This document shows positions 25,675-36,559 of a stretch of DNA of 64,000 bases, one piece after another (within the stretch, counting starts at the first letter, position 1; every line of letters begins with the position of its first letter). A model generated the notes under the pieces. The model was given only the letters and a program-made list of their open reading frames with translations, searched no databases and was not told the origin of the DNA. Both the position numbers and the translations under genes were made by a program. The stretch is from Eledone cirrhosa (lineage: Eukaryota; Mollusca; Cephalopoda; Octopoda; Eledonidae), in contig OZ024740.1 in the NCBI GenBank assembly GCA_964016885.1, positions 8,824,450-8,888,449 of the forward strand, read 5' to 3'.

Positions 25675-28440
25675 TTGTTGTCCTTAAATGCTCGCAGTTT
25701 ATGCAACAAGATACATCTGTTCGAATCCTACGTCAGAAGCATCGACCCTGACTTCATCACAGTCACGGAAACATGGGCACATTCCTTACTCTGTGATGGG
25801 GTTTTCACCATTACTGGGTACAACCTTTTCCGCAAGGACCGCATTAACCGCCGTGGTGGTGGTGTGATGGTCTACGTTCGTTCAAACTTTTCGGTAATTC
25901 CTTGCGTTGATTTGAACGAATCACAGGAAGAAGTTTTTTTCTGTGACATACGTATGACCATGTCAACACTTCTGCTTGGTGTTGTTTATCGCCCCCCAAA
26001 CTACCATCAGGACACACAGCTTTGCGATATCCTCAGAGTTGCTGCCAAGAAAACAGCCACTTATGTGTTTATTGCAGGTGACTTCAATCATCCTGAGATC
26101 GATTGGGAAACCTTTCGTTGGCCACAGGGTGCAAACGATTTCCTTGAACTAGTGCTGGACTCAAACTGGTCACAAGTAGTCACCTCTCCAACAAGAGGTG
26201 ACAACACTTTGGACCTGATCTTCACCACTACTCCTGAAGTGGTTATCAGTTGTACTACTGAGGAACCTCTAGGCGACTCTGATCATGCTATGATCATTGC
26301 CAATCTGGCACTTGAGGGCAGCAACAAAAACCAGAGCCATCTCCAATCTGCTTGCTTTGATTGGAAGAGGGCGGATTGGAACTTGTACTGCACTGAGCTA
26401 CAGCGCCCAAACTGGCATGAGATGTATAACTCTGGAGATGTGAACTCTATACTCCAGAGCATCCTGGACTCAATATGGATAGCGTGTGCAGCATCAGTGC
26501 CACGGAAGCGGAAAAATAACCACCCCAAAAGTGCAATCTGGGAAACTTCAGCAGTCCGACTTGCCAGGAAAGAACGTCGGAACGCTGAACGGGAATATAA
26601 ACTGCATAGATTAGATGCCAACAGAAAAAAGCGGAATAAATCTTCTAACCATCTCAAGCAAGTGACAAAGAAGGCAGTGCTTGAATTTGAACAGTGCATC
26701 GCAACCAATCCTGACAGTAAGGTGTTCTGGAAATATGTTCATTCAAAGCAGAGACCTCACTCTCCAGTTGGTCCTCTTCGCAATCCCCACACAAGCCAGA
26801 TCACTGACGATCCCAAGGAATGCGCAGAACTCATTGCTGAGTGCTATGCAAGTATTTTTACTGTTGAAAACCAGAATGTACCATCTCCACCATCTCTAAC
26901 ATCAAATTCCATAACAACTATGGAATTTACACCTGCAATGTTGCGACGTCACCTTAAGAATAAGCGCAACTATGCCTCCCCTGGTCTTGATGGTGTGACA
27001 TACCTGCTTCTCAAACGTGGCGGGGATTTCCTTTTGCGCCAGCTTTCTTTTTTCTTTCAATACTGTCTCAGCAATGGTGCTACTCCGGAGCAGTGGAAAA
27101 CTGCCAGTGTCATTCCCCTGTTCAAAAAGGGCAACCGCATGTCACCTGTCAACTATCGTCCAGTCAGTCTTACTAGCTGTATGGCCAAACTGATGGAATC
27201 CTGTGTCAGAGAAACACTTTGGAACTTCTGGAGCTCTCACAGCCTCATCCGGCCATCACAGTTTGGATTTATCCCTAACTCCAGCTGCTGTGATCAGCTT
27301 ATCGAGTTCCTTGAGGACATCACCCGGATCACTGACAGCGGCTCATGGGTGGATGTTGTTTACCTTGACTTTGCTAAGGCTTTTAATTCTGTGCCACACA
27401 AAAGACTTATGGCAAAACTCTCTGCAATGGGTGTGAGGGATGATCTTTTCGACTGGCTGAAATCCTTCATTCTCAGCCGAAGGGAAGTAGTCACGGTTCT
27501 AGGACAGCATTCTTCACCATATGAGATGTCATCTGGTGTACCACAGGGATCTGTTCTTGGTCCTCTTTTGTTTGTGGCATATATTAATGACATAGATGCC
27601 AACTTACAGAATGCCACGGTACTAAAATATGCAGATGACATCAAGCTGTACCTTGAAATCAAAAGGACTGATCCTGAAATTTACAACTCTTTCCTACAAT
27701 CAGACCTGGACACAATGCAGCAATGGATCACAGACTGGCAACTGAAGCTGGCTGTGGACAAGTGTACCACCATGCATTTTGGAAGGAAAAATCCAGCGTC
27801 CACATACTCCCTCCACAACACTGACATCAAAAAGTCCTCTTGTGAACGTGACCTAGGCATTACTGTCAGCAACGATTTGCATTGGACAAAGCATGTCTCT
27901 AAGATTGTCAAGAAGGCCGAGGGTGTCTTGGCATCACTCAGCAAGACCTTTGTTAGCCGCTCTCCAGCCATCTATTTAAAACTGTATACAGCTATGGTGC
28001 GACCACACTTGGAATTCGCATCATCAGTCTGGAACCCCTATCTTGCTCGGAACATTGACCTCCTGGAAACTGTTCAGAGACGTGCAACCAAGCGCATACC
28101 CTCCATCAGACACCTACCATACTCTGAACGCCTTGCTTCCCTGGGCATGGATTCATTGAAGCTCCGACGTCTGGCAGTGGACTTGGTGAATACCCACAAA
28201 GTTTTTAACCATCTCGCCAACTGCAACCCTGAGCGCCTCTTTCATCTCCATGTGTCTAACACACGTGGACATGCCTACAAGATAAGAAAACAGCACAGCT
28301 CCCATGACTTTCGCAGACATTTTTTCACGCTCAGAGTTGCTGAAACATGGAACAAACTGCCTGCGTCAATTGTTAGCTGCCGAGACACTGCATCCTTTAA
28401 GACACTCATGCTTCCCGAAATACGCCAAAACTACACCTGA
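25675..28440 (+). CDS. LINE ORF2: APE endonuclease and reverse transcriptase
   Basis: The polyprotein nicks target DNA and copies the element RNA from the nick. With residue 1 at the TTG of 25675 (921 residues), the endonuclease spans about 1-210: LNARSL 4-9, TETW 30-33, GGGV 61-64, YRPP 105-108, AGDFN 134-138, SDH 202-204. RT spans about 410-720: LDFAKAF with the catalytic Asp at 565, SGVPQGSVLGP 620-630, YADD 652-655. A C-terminal region of about 200 residues follows. No stop interrupts it. The start is uncertain: the frame is open from 25567, so it overlaps ORF1 by 52 nt, and there is no ATG before residue 65, inside the endonuclease. Translation must use frameshifting, re-initiation or a non-AUG codon, or a start was lost. 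The catalytic residues present suggest activity is possible. Confidence 0.88.
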   Translation: MLSLNARSLCNKIHLFESYVRSIDPDFITVTETWAHSLLCDGVFTITGYNLFRKDRINRRGGGVMVYVRSNFSVIPCVDLNESQEEVFFCDIRMTMSTLLLGVVYRPPNYHQDTQLCDILRVAAKKTATYVFIAGDFNHPEIDWETFRWPQGANDFLELVLDSNWSQVVTSPTRGDNTLDLIFTTTPEVVISCTTEEPLGDSDHAMIIANLALEGSNKNQSHLQSACFDWKRADWNLYCTELQRPNWHEMYNSGDVNSILQSILDSIWIACAASVPRKRKNNHPKSAIWETSAVRLARKERRNAEREYKLHRLDANRKKRNKSSNHLKQVTKKAVLEFEQCIATNPDSKVFWKYVHSKQRPHSPVGPLRNPHTSQITDDPKECAELIAECYASIFTVENQNVPSPPSLTSNSITTMEFTPAMLRRHLKNKRNYASPGLDGVTYLLLKRGGDFLLRQLSFFFQYCLSNGATPEQWKTASVIPLFKKGNRMSPVNYRPVSLTSCMAKLMESCVRETLWNFWSSHSLIRPSQFGFIPNSSCCDQLIEFLEDITRITDSGSWVDVVYLDFAKAFNSVPHKRLMAKLSAMGVRDDLFDWLKSFILSRREVVTVLGQHSSPYEMSSGVPQGSVLGPLLFVAYINDIDANLQNATVLKYADDIKLYLEIKRTDPEIYNSFLQSDLDTMQQWITDWQLKLAVDKCTTMHFGRKNPASTYSLHNTDIKKSSCERDLGITVSNDLHWTKHVSKIVKKAEGVLASLSKTFVSRSPAIYLKLYTAMVRPHLEFASSVWNPYLARNIDLLETVQRRATKRIPSIRHLPYSERLASLGMDSLKLRRLAVDLVNTHKVFNHLANCNPERLFHLHVSNTRGHAYKIRKQHSSHDFRRHFFTLRVAETWNKLPASIVSCRDTASFKTLMLPEIRQNYT

Positions 28441-28724
28441 TGTGCCCCTTCCATACACATGCACACATGTGTGCACTGTTCATTTTACTGATGTTTGTGC
28501 ATTGCCCTATGTACTGTACATGCACTTTTTTGATGGGTTGTGGTGCACCTGGGCACTGTGCACAATATTTCATTATTGTTATTGTTATTATATCATGACT
28601 CATACACTGTTTATTTTCCTGACATTTGTACATTATTCTATGTACTATACATGCACCTTTGATGAGTTGTAGTGCACCTGAGCACTGTACACAATAATTT
28701 CATTATTATTATTATCATTATTAT
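28441..28724 (+). repeat. 3' UTR of the CR1/L2-like LINE with a 130-bp tandem duplication
   Basis: Two diverged copies of a unit of about 130 bp start at 28473 and 28603. Each contains CTATGTACT, ACATGCAC, TTTGATG, GTTGT and GTGCACCTG, and each ends in an ATT-rich run. The second run (about 28701-28724) is the element terminus and joins the satellite. Confidence 0.85.
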
Positions 28725-28729
28725 TATAT
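28725..28729 (+). repeat. Target site duplication, right (TATAT)
   Basis: TATAT directly before CAGTTTCGATTGG, matching 23475-23479. The first T could also belong to the ATT tail, so the duplication may be 4-5 bp. Confidence 0.8.
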
Positions 28730-31700
28730 CAGTTTCGATTGGTATATCAGTTTCGATTGGTATATCAGTTTCGATTGGTATGTCAGTTTTATTGGTATGT
28801 CAATTTCGATTGGTATATCAGTTTCGATTGGTATGTCAGTCTCTATTGGTATATCAGTTTATATTTGTATGTCAGTTTCGATTGGTATGTCAGTTTCTAT
28901 TGGTATACCAGTTTTGATTGGTATGTTAGTTTCTATTGGTATGTCAGTTCCGATTGGTATGTTAGTCCTCGATTCGTGTGTCAGTTTCTATTGGTATATC
29001 AATTTCGATTGGTAGGTCAGTTTCTATTGGTATATCAGTTTCTATTGGTATGTCAGTTTTGATTGGTATGTCAGTTTCTATTGGTATGTCAGTTTCTATT
29101 GGTATATCAGTTTCGATTGTTATATCAGTTTCTATTGTTACATCAGTTCCGATTGGTATATCAGTTTCGATTAGTATATCAGTTTCTATTGGTATATCAG
29201 TCCCGATTGGTATATCAGTTTCGATTGGTATGTCAGTTTCTATTGGTATATCAGTCTCGATTGATATATCAGTTTCAATTAGTATGTCAGTTTCTATTGG
29301 TATGTCAGTTTCGATTAGTATATCAGTTTCTATTGGTATATCAGTTTCGATTGGTATGTCAGTTTCTATTGGTATATCAGTTTCGATTGGTATATCAGTT
29401 TCGATTGGTATATAAGCTGCGATTGGTATGTTAGTTTCTATTGGTATGTCAGTTTCTATTGGTATATCGATTTCGATTGGTAGGTCAGTTTCTATTGGTA
29501 TGTCAGTTTCAATTTGTATGTCAGTTTCTATTGGTATGTCAGTTTCTATTGATATATCAGTTTCGATTGGTATGTCAGTTTCGATTGGTTTGTCAGTTTC
29601 TATTGGTATATCAGTTTCGATTGGTATGTCAGTTTTGATTGGTATGTCAGTTTCTATTATTATATCAGTTTCTATTGTTATGTGAGTTTAAATTGGTATA
29701 TCAGTTTCTATTGGTATATCAGTTCCGATTGGTATATCAGTTTCGATTGGTATATCACTTTCTATTGGTATATCAGTTCCGATTGGTATATCAGTTTCAA
29801 TTGGTATGTCAGTTTCTATTGGTATATCAGTTTCGATTGATATATCAGTTTCAATTAGTATGTCAGTTTCTATTGGTATGTCAGTTTCGATTAGTATATC
29901 AGTTTCTATTGGTATGTCAGTTTCGATTTGTATGTCAGTTTCTATTGGTATATCAGTTTTGATTGGTATATCAGTTTTGATTGGTATATCAGTTTCGATT
30001 GGTATGTCAGTTTCGATTAGTATATCAGTTTCTATTGGTATGTCAGTTTCGATTGGTATGTTAGTCCTCGATTTGTATGTCAGTTTCTATTGGTATATCA
30101 ATTTTGATTGGTATATCAATTTTGATTGGTATGTCAGTTTCTATTGGTATGTCAGTTTCTATTGGTATATCAATTTCGATTGGTATTTCAGTTTCGATTT
30201 GTATATCAGTTTCGATCCGTATGTCAATTTCGATTGGTATGTCAGTTTCGATTGGTATATCAGTTTCGATTGATATATCAGTTTCGATTGGTATATCGGT
30301 TTCCATTGGTATATCAGTTTTGATTGGTATATCAGTTTCTATTTTTATATCAGTTTCTATTGGTATGTCAGTTTCGAATGGTATGTCAGTTTCTATTGCT
30401 GTATCAGTTTCGATTGGTATATCAGTTTCTATTGGTATATCAGTTCCGATTGGTATATCAGTTTCGATTGGTATATCAGTTTCTATTGGTATATCAGTTC
30501 CGATTGGTATATCAGTTTCGATTGGTATGTCAGTTTCTATTGGTATATCAGTTTCGATTGGCATATCAGTTTTGATTGGTATGTCAGTTTCTATTTGTAT
30601 ATCAGTTTCTTTTGTATGTCAGTTTCGATTGGTATGTCAGTTTCTATTGGTATATCAGTTGTTATTGGTATGTTAGATTCTATTGGTATGTCAGGTCCGA
30701 TTGGTATGTTAGTCCGCGATTCGTACGTCAGTTTCTATTGGTATATCAATTTCGATTGGTATGTCAGTTTCTATTGGTCTGTCAGTTTCTATTGGTATAT
30801 CAGTTTCGATTGGTATGTCAGTTTCGATTAGTATATCAGTTTCTATTGGTATGTCAGTTTCTATTGGTATATCAATTTCGATTGGTATATCAGTTTCTAT
30901 TGGTATGTCTGTTTCGATTCGTATGTCAGTTTCGATTGGTACATCAGTTTCGATTGGTAAGTCAGTTTCGATTTGTATGTCAATTTTGATTGGTATGTCA
31001 GTTTCGATTAGTATGTCAGTTTTGATAGGTATGTCAGTTTCTATTGGTATATCAGTTTTGATTGGTATATCAGTTTCTATTGGTATAACAGTTCCGATTG
31101 GTATGTCAGTTTCGATTGGTATATCAGTTTCTATTGGTATATCAGTTTCGATTGATATACCAGTTTTGATTAGTATGTCAGTTTCTATTGGTATGCCAGT
31201 TTCGATTGGTATGTCAGTTTCTATTGGTATATCAGTTTCGATTGATATATCAGTTTCGATTGGTATATCAGTTTATATTTGTATGTCAGTTTCGATTGGT
31301 ATGTCAGTTTCTATTGGTATACCAGTTTTGATTGGTATGTTAGTTTCTATTGGTATGTCAGTTCCGATTGGTATGTTAGTCCTCGATTCGTATGTCAGTT
31401 TCTATTGGTATATCAATTTCTATTGGTATGTCAGTTTTGATTGGTATGTCAGTTTCTATTGGTATATCAGTTTCGATCGTTATATCAGTTTCTATTGTTA
31501 CATCAGTTCCGATTGGTATATCAGTTTCGATTAGTATATCAGTTTCTATTGGTATATCAGTCCCGATTGGTATATCAGTTTCGATTGGTATGTCAGTTTC
31601 TATTGGTATATCAGTCTCGATTGATATATCAGTTTCAATTAGTATGTCAGTTTCTAATGATATGTCAGTTTCGATTAGTATATCAGTTTCTATTGGTATA

Positions 31701-34700
31701 TCAGTTTCGATTGGTATGTCAGTTTCTATTGGTATATCAGTTTCGATTGGTATATCAGTTTCGATTGGTATATAAGTTGCGATTGGTATGTCAGTTTCTA
31801 TTGGTATGTCAGTTTCTATTGGTATATCGATTTCGATTGGTAGGTCAGTTTCTATTGGTATCTCAGTTTCAATTTGTATGTCAGTTTCTATTGGTATGTC
31901 AGTTTCTATTGGTATATCAGTTTCTATTTGTATGTCAGTTTCGATTGGTATGTCAGTTTCTATTGGTATATCAGTTTCGATTGGTAAGTTAGTTTCTATT
32001 GTTATGTCAGTTTCTATTATTATATCAGTTTCTATTGGTATGTGAGTTTAAATTGGTATATCAGTTTCTATTGGTATATCAGTTCCGATTGGTATACCAG
32101 TTTCGATTGGTATATCAGTTTCTATTGGTATATCAGTTCCGATTGGTATATCAGTTTCGATTGGTATGTCAGTTTCTATTGGTATATCAGTTTCGATTGG
32201 CATATCAGTTTTGATTGGTATGTCAGTTTCTATTTGTATATCAGTTTCTTTTGTATGTCAGTTTCGATTAGTATATCAGTTTCTATTGTTATGTCAGTTT
32301 CGATTGGTATGTCAGTTTCTATTGGTATATCAGCTTTGATTGGTATATCAGTTTCGATTGGTATGTCAGTTTCGATTAGTATATCAGTTTCTATTGGTAT
32401 GTCAGTTTCGATTGGTATGTTAGTCCTCTATTTGTTTCTATTGGTTTATCAATTTCTATTGGTTTATCAGTTTCTATTGGTTTATCAATTTCGATTGGTA
32501 TGTCAGTTTCTATTGCTCTGTTAGTTTCTATTGGTATATCAGTTTCTATTGGTATGTCAATTTTGATTAGTATGTCAGTTTCTATTGGTATATCAGTTTC
32601 GATTGGTATATCAGTTTCTATTGGTATATCTGTTCCGATTGGTCTATCAGTTTCTATTGGTATGTGAGTTTAAATTGGTATATCAGTTTCTATTGGTATG
32701 TCAGTTTCTATTGGTATATCAGTTTTGATTGGTATATCAGTTTCTATTGGTATAACAGTTCCGATTGGTATGTCAGTTTCGATTGGTATATCAGTTTCTA
32801 TTGGTATATCAGCTTCGATTGATATACCAGTTTCGATTAGTATGTGAGTTTCTATTGGTATGTCAGTTTCGATTAGTATATCAGTTTCTATTGGTATGCC
32901 AGTTTCGATTGGTATGTCAGTTTCTATTGGTATATCAGTTTCGATTGGTATATCAGTTTCGATTGGTATATCAGTTTATATTTGTATGTCAGTTTCGATT
33001 GGTATGTCAGTTTCTATTGGTATACCAGTTTTGATTGGTATGTTAGTCTCTATTGGTATGTCAGTTCCAATTGGTATGTTAGTCCTCGATTCGTATGTCA
33101 GTTTCTATTGATATATCAATTTCTATTGGTATGTCAGTTTTGATTGGTATGTCAGTTTCTATTGGTATATCAGTTTCGATTGTTATATCAGTTTCTATTG
33201 TTACATCAGTTCCGATTGGTATATCAGTTTCGATTAGTATATCAGTTTCTATTGGTATATCAGTCCCGATTGGTATATCAGTTTCGATTGGTATGTCAGT
33301 TTCTATTGGTATATCAGTCTCGATTGATATATCAGTTTCAATTAGTATGTCAGTTTCTAATGGTATGTCAGTTTCGATTAGTATATCAGTTTCTATTGGT
33401 ATATCAGTTTCGATTGGTATGTCAGTTTCTATTGGTATATCAGTTTCGATTGGTATATCAGCTTCGATTGGTATATAAGTTGCGATTGGTATGTCAGTTT
33501 CTATTGGTATGTCAGTTTCTATTGGTATATCGATTTCGATTGGTAGGTCAGTTTCTATTGGTATGTCAGTTTCAATTTGTATGTCAGTTTCTATTGGTAT
33601 GTCAGTTTCTATTGGTATATCAGTTTCTATTTGTATGTCAGTTTCGATTGGTATGTCAGTTTCTATTGGTATATCAGTTTCGATTGGTAAGTTAGTTTCT
33701 ATTGTTATGTCAGTTTCTATTATTATATCAGTTTCTATTGGTATGTGAGTTTAAATTGGTATATCAGTTTCTATTGGTATATCAGTTCCGATTGGTATAT
33801 CAGTTTCGATTGGTCTATCAGTTTCTATTGGTATATCAGTTCCGATTGGTATATCAGTTTCGATTGGTATGTCAGTTTCTATTGGTATATCAGTTTCGAT
33901 TGGCATATCAGTTTTGATTGGTATGTCAGTTTCTATTTGTATATCAGTTTCTTTTGTATGTCAGTTTCGATTGGTATGTCAGTTTCTATTGGTATATCAG
34001 TTTTTATTGGTATGTTAGATTCTATTGGTATGTCAGGTCCGATTGGTATGTTAGTCCCCGATTTGTACGTCAGTTTCTATTGGTATATAAGTTTATATTT
34101 GTATGTCAGTTTCGATTGGTATGTCAGTTTCTATTGGTATACCAGTTTTGATTGGTATGTTAGTTTCTATTGGTATGTCAGTTCCGATTGGTATGTTAGT
34201 CCTCGATTCGTATGTCAGTTTCTATTGGTATATCAATTTCGATTGGTAGGTCAGTTTCTATTGGTATATCAGTTTCTATTGGTATGTCAGTTTTGATTGG
34301 TATGTCAGTTTCTATTGGTATGTCAGTTTCTATTGGTATATCAGTTTCGATTGTTATATCAGTTTCTATTGTTACATCAGTTCCGATTGGTATATCAGTT
34401 TCGATTAGTATATCAGTTTCTATTGGTATATCAGTCCCGATTGGTATATCAGTTTCGATTGGTATGTCAGTTCCTATTGGTATATCAGTCTCGATTGATA
34501 TATCAGTTTCAATTAGTATGTCAGTTTCTATTGGTATGTCAGTTTCGATTAGTATATCAGTTTCTACTGGTATATCAGTTTCGATTGGTATGTCAGTTTC
34601 TATTGGTATATCAGTTTCGATTGGTATATCAGTTTCGATTGGTATATCAGTTTCGATTGGTATGTCAGTTTTATTGGTATGTCAATTTCGATTGGTATAT

Positions 34701-36559
34701 CAGTTTCGATTGGTATGTCAGTCTCTATTGGTATATCAGTTTATATTTGTATGTCAGTTTCGATTGGTATGTCAGTTTCTATTGGTATACCAGTTTTGAT
34801 TGGTATGTTAGTTTCTATTGGTATGTCAGTTCCGATTGGTATGTTAGTCCTCCATTTGCATGTCAGTTTCTATTGGTATATCAATTTCTATTGGTATGTC
34901 AGTTTTGATTGGTATGTCAGTTTCTATTGGTGTATCAGTTTCGATTGTTATATCAGTTTCTATTGTTACATCAGTTCCGATTGGTATATCAGTTTCGATT
35001 AGTATATCAGTTTCTATTGGTATATCAGTCCCGATTGGTATATCAGTTTCGATAGGTATGTCAGTTTCTATTGGTATATCAGTCTCGATTGATATATCAG
35101 TTTCAATTAGTATGTCAGTTTCTAATGGTATGTCAGTTTCGATTAGTATATCAGTTTCTATTGGTATATCAGTTTCGATTGGTATGTCAGTTTCTATTGG
35201 TATATCAGTTTCGATTGGTATATCAGTTTCGATTGGTATATAAGTTGCGATTGGTATGTCAGTTTCTATTGGTATGTCAGTTTCCATTGGTATATCGATT
35301 TCGATTGGTAGGTCAGTTTCTATTGGTATGTCAGTTTCAATTTGTATGTCAGTTTCTATTGGTATGTCAGTTTCTATTGGTATATCAGTTTCTATTTGTA
35401 TGTCAGTTTCGATTGGTATGTCAGTTTCTATTGGTATATCAGTTTCGATTGGTAAGTTAGTTTCTATTGTTATGTCAGTTTCTATTATTATATCAGTTTC
35501 TATTTGTATGTGAGTTTAAATTGGTATATCAGTTTCTATTGGTATATCAGTTCCGATTGGTATATCAGTTTCGATTGGTATATCAGTTTCTATTGGTATA
35601 TCAGTTCCGATTGGTATATCAGTTTCGATTGGTATATCAGTTTCTATTGGTATATCAGTTCCGATTGGTATATCAGTTTCGATTGGTATATCAGTTTCTA
35701 TTGGTATATCAGTTTCTATTGGTATATCAGTTTCGATTGATATATCAGTTTCGATTAGTATGTCAGTTTCTATTGGTATGTCAGTTTCGATTAGTATATC
35801 AGTTTCTATTGGTATGTCAGTTTCGATTGGTATGTCAGTTTCTATTGGTATATCAGCTTTGATTGGTATATCAGTTTCGATTGGTATGTCAGTTTCGATT
35901 AGTATATCAGTTTCTATTGGTATGTCAGTTTCGATTGGTATGTTAGTCCTCTATTTGTATGTCAGTTTCTATTGGTATATCAATTTCGATTGGTATGTCA
36001 GTTTCTATTGGTATGTCAGTTTCTATTGGTATATCAGTTCCGATTGGTATGTCAGTTTCGATTGGTATATCAGTTTCTATTGGTATATCAGTTTCGATTG
36101 ATATACCAGTTTCGATTAGTATGTCAGTTTCTATTGGTATGTCAGTTTCGATTAGTATATCAGTTTCTATTGGTATGCCAGTTTCGATTGGTATGTCAGT
36201 TTCTATTGGTATATCAGTTTCGATTGGTATATCAGTTTCGATTGGTATATCAGTTTCGATTGGTATGTCAGTTTATATTGGTATGTCAGTTTCTATTGGT
36301 ATGTCACTTTCAATTGGTATATCAGTTTCGATTGATATGTCAGTTTTATTGGTATGTCAATTTCGATTGGTATATCAGTTTCGATTGGTATGTCAGTCTC
36401 TATTGGTATATCAGTTTATATTTGTATGTCAGTTTCGATTGGTATGCCAGTTTCTATTGGTATATCAGTTTTTATTGGTATGTTAGTTTCTATTGGTATG
36501 TCAGTTCCGATTGGTATGTTAGTCCGCGATTCGTACGTCAGTTTCTATTGGTTTATCAA

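Larger units (their letters stand above)
23480..28724 (+). mobile_element. Full-length CR1/L2-like LINE inserted in the minisatellite (5,245 bp)
   Basis: The element has a 5' UTR of about 765 bp, ORF1 (24245-25618), ORF2 (to 28440) and a 3' UTR ending in an ATT-rich microsatellite. It is flanked by TATAT on both sides. Both reading frames are free of internal stops, and the endonuclease and RT catalytic motifs are present, so this copy may be retrotransposition-competent. The length is confirmed independently: the paralogous satellite without the element differs in offset by exactly 5250 bp (element plus 5-bp duplication). Clade placement rests on a PHD-like ORF1 finger plus ORF2 motifs LNARSL, YRPP, AGDFN, SGVPQGSVLGPLLF and YADD, all typical of the CR1/L2/Jockey group; I cannot fix the clade without a tree. 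Confidence 0.9.
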
